Made by a program: the position numbers and the translations under genes. From contig JASCIV010000589.1 in NCBI GenBank assembly GCA_030374735.1, forward strand, positions 1 through 16,087: a stretch of 16,087 bases of DNA, read 5' to 3'. Numbering within the stretch: position 1 is the stretch's first letter; each line of letters starts with the position of its first letter. The notes beneath the pieces were generated by a model. That model ran no database searches. It worked only from the letters and a program-made list of their open reading frames with translations, and was not told the DNA's origin. This document shows positions 15,942 through 16,087 of this stretch, in pieces. Source of the DNA: Gracilaria caudata (Eukaryota; Rhodophyta; Florideophyceae; Gracilariales; Gracilariaceae).

Positions 15942-16087
15942 GGGGGCTGGCGCGCGCGACGCGGGGGCGTCGAGACACGCGCAACGCAAGCGAAACGGAA
16001 TGGCAAACGGGGGGACGGAAGCGACGGGAGCAGACAAGAGTACACGCGCCGGACGACGCAACGCACGGGCGCAGCCAAAATCGGAGG
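15942..16087 (-). promoter_or_regulatory. 5' region of the PI4K gene, to the window edge
   Basis: GC-rich sequence with no ATG in frame and no stop in the PI4K frame. It is probably 5' untranslated region. An extended N-terminus from an exon outside the window cannot be excluded; the translated residues would be Arg/Pro/Ala-rich and uninformative. Confidence 0.4.

Noticed and set aside
15942..16061. PI4K start at 16061
   Set aside because: The codon there is TTG; the first in-frame ATG is at 15941 with a good context.

Overview
The window is eukaryotic nuclear DNA. The proteins recognised are a eukaryotic type III beta phosphatidylinositol 4-kinase and a eukaryotic type I mannose-6-phosphate isomerase with a GT-AG spliceosomal intron. 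There are also a secreted protein with a classical signal peptide, TATA boxes and remains of an LTR retrotransposon. Compact spacing, mostly intronless genes and a GC-rich mannose-metabolism gene would suit a unicellular alga (a red alga of the Porphyridium type is my best guess), but nothing here proves the taxon.

Layout. Positions 1-1947 look like the 5' end of a minus-strand LTR retrotransposon: a candidate LTR (1292-1947) with strong hairpins, a candidate primer-binding site (1274-1290), a leader, and a frame-broken gag-like frame (945 down to the window edge). Beyond it are a six-unit 25-bp tandem repeat (1988-2137), a short direct repeat and a small frame-disrupted plus-strand gene (2248-2699). 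Positions 2700-4430 are AT-rich with no gene I can support. Then come, on the plus strand, a secreted Cys-rich protein (4517-5905), a GC-rich orphan protein with a mitochondrial-type N-terminus (6302-7741) and mannose-6-phosphate isomerase (7974-9369, one intron). The isomerase converges on a minus-strand orphan gene (9386-9862), with 16 bases between the two stop codons.

From about 9.9 to 13.5 kb the sequence is difficult. It holds a minus-strand frame with a TATA box, a transit-peptide-like N-terminus and a Brp/Blh-like GMPHGATD motif, but it is broken by a stop. A small membrane-protein-like ORF has a decayed copy of its tail next to it. Candidate exons of a spliced minus-strand gene (intron 11923-12088) follow. 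The right end (13575-15941, minus) is the PI4K beta gene.

The genes do not form one pathway. The isomerase supplies mannose-6-phosphate for GDP-mannose and glycosylation, the PI4K makes PI4P for Golgi traffic and the Cys-rich protein enters the secretory route; this link is only thematic. I found no CRISPR array, tRNA or rRNA.
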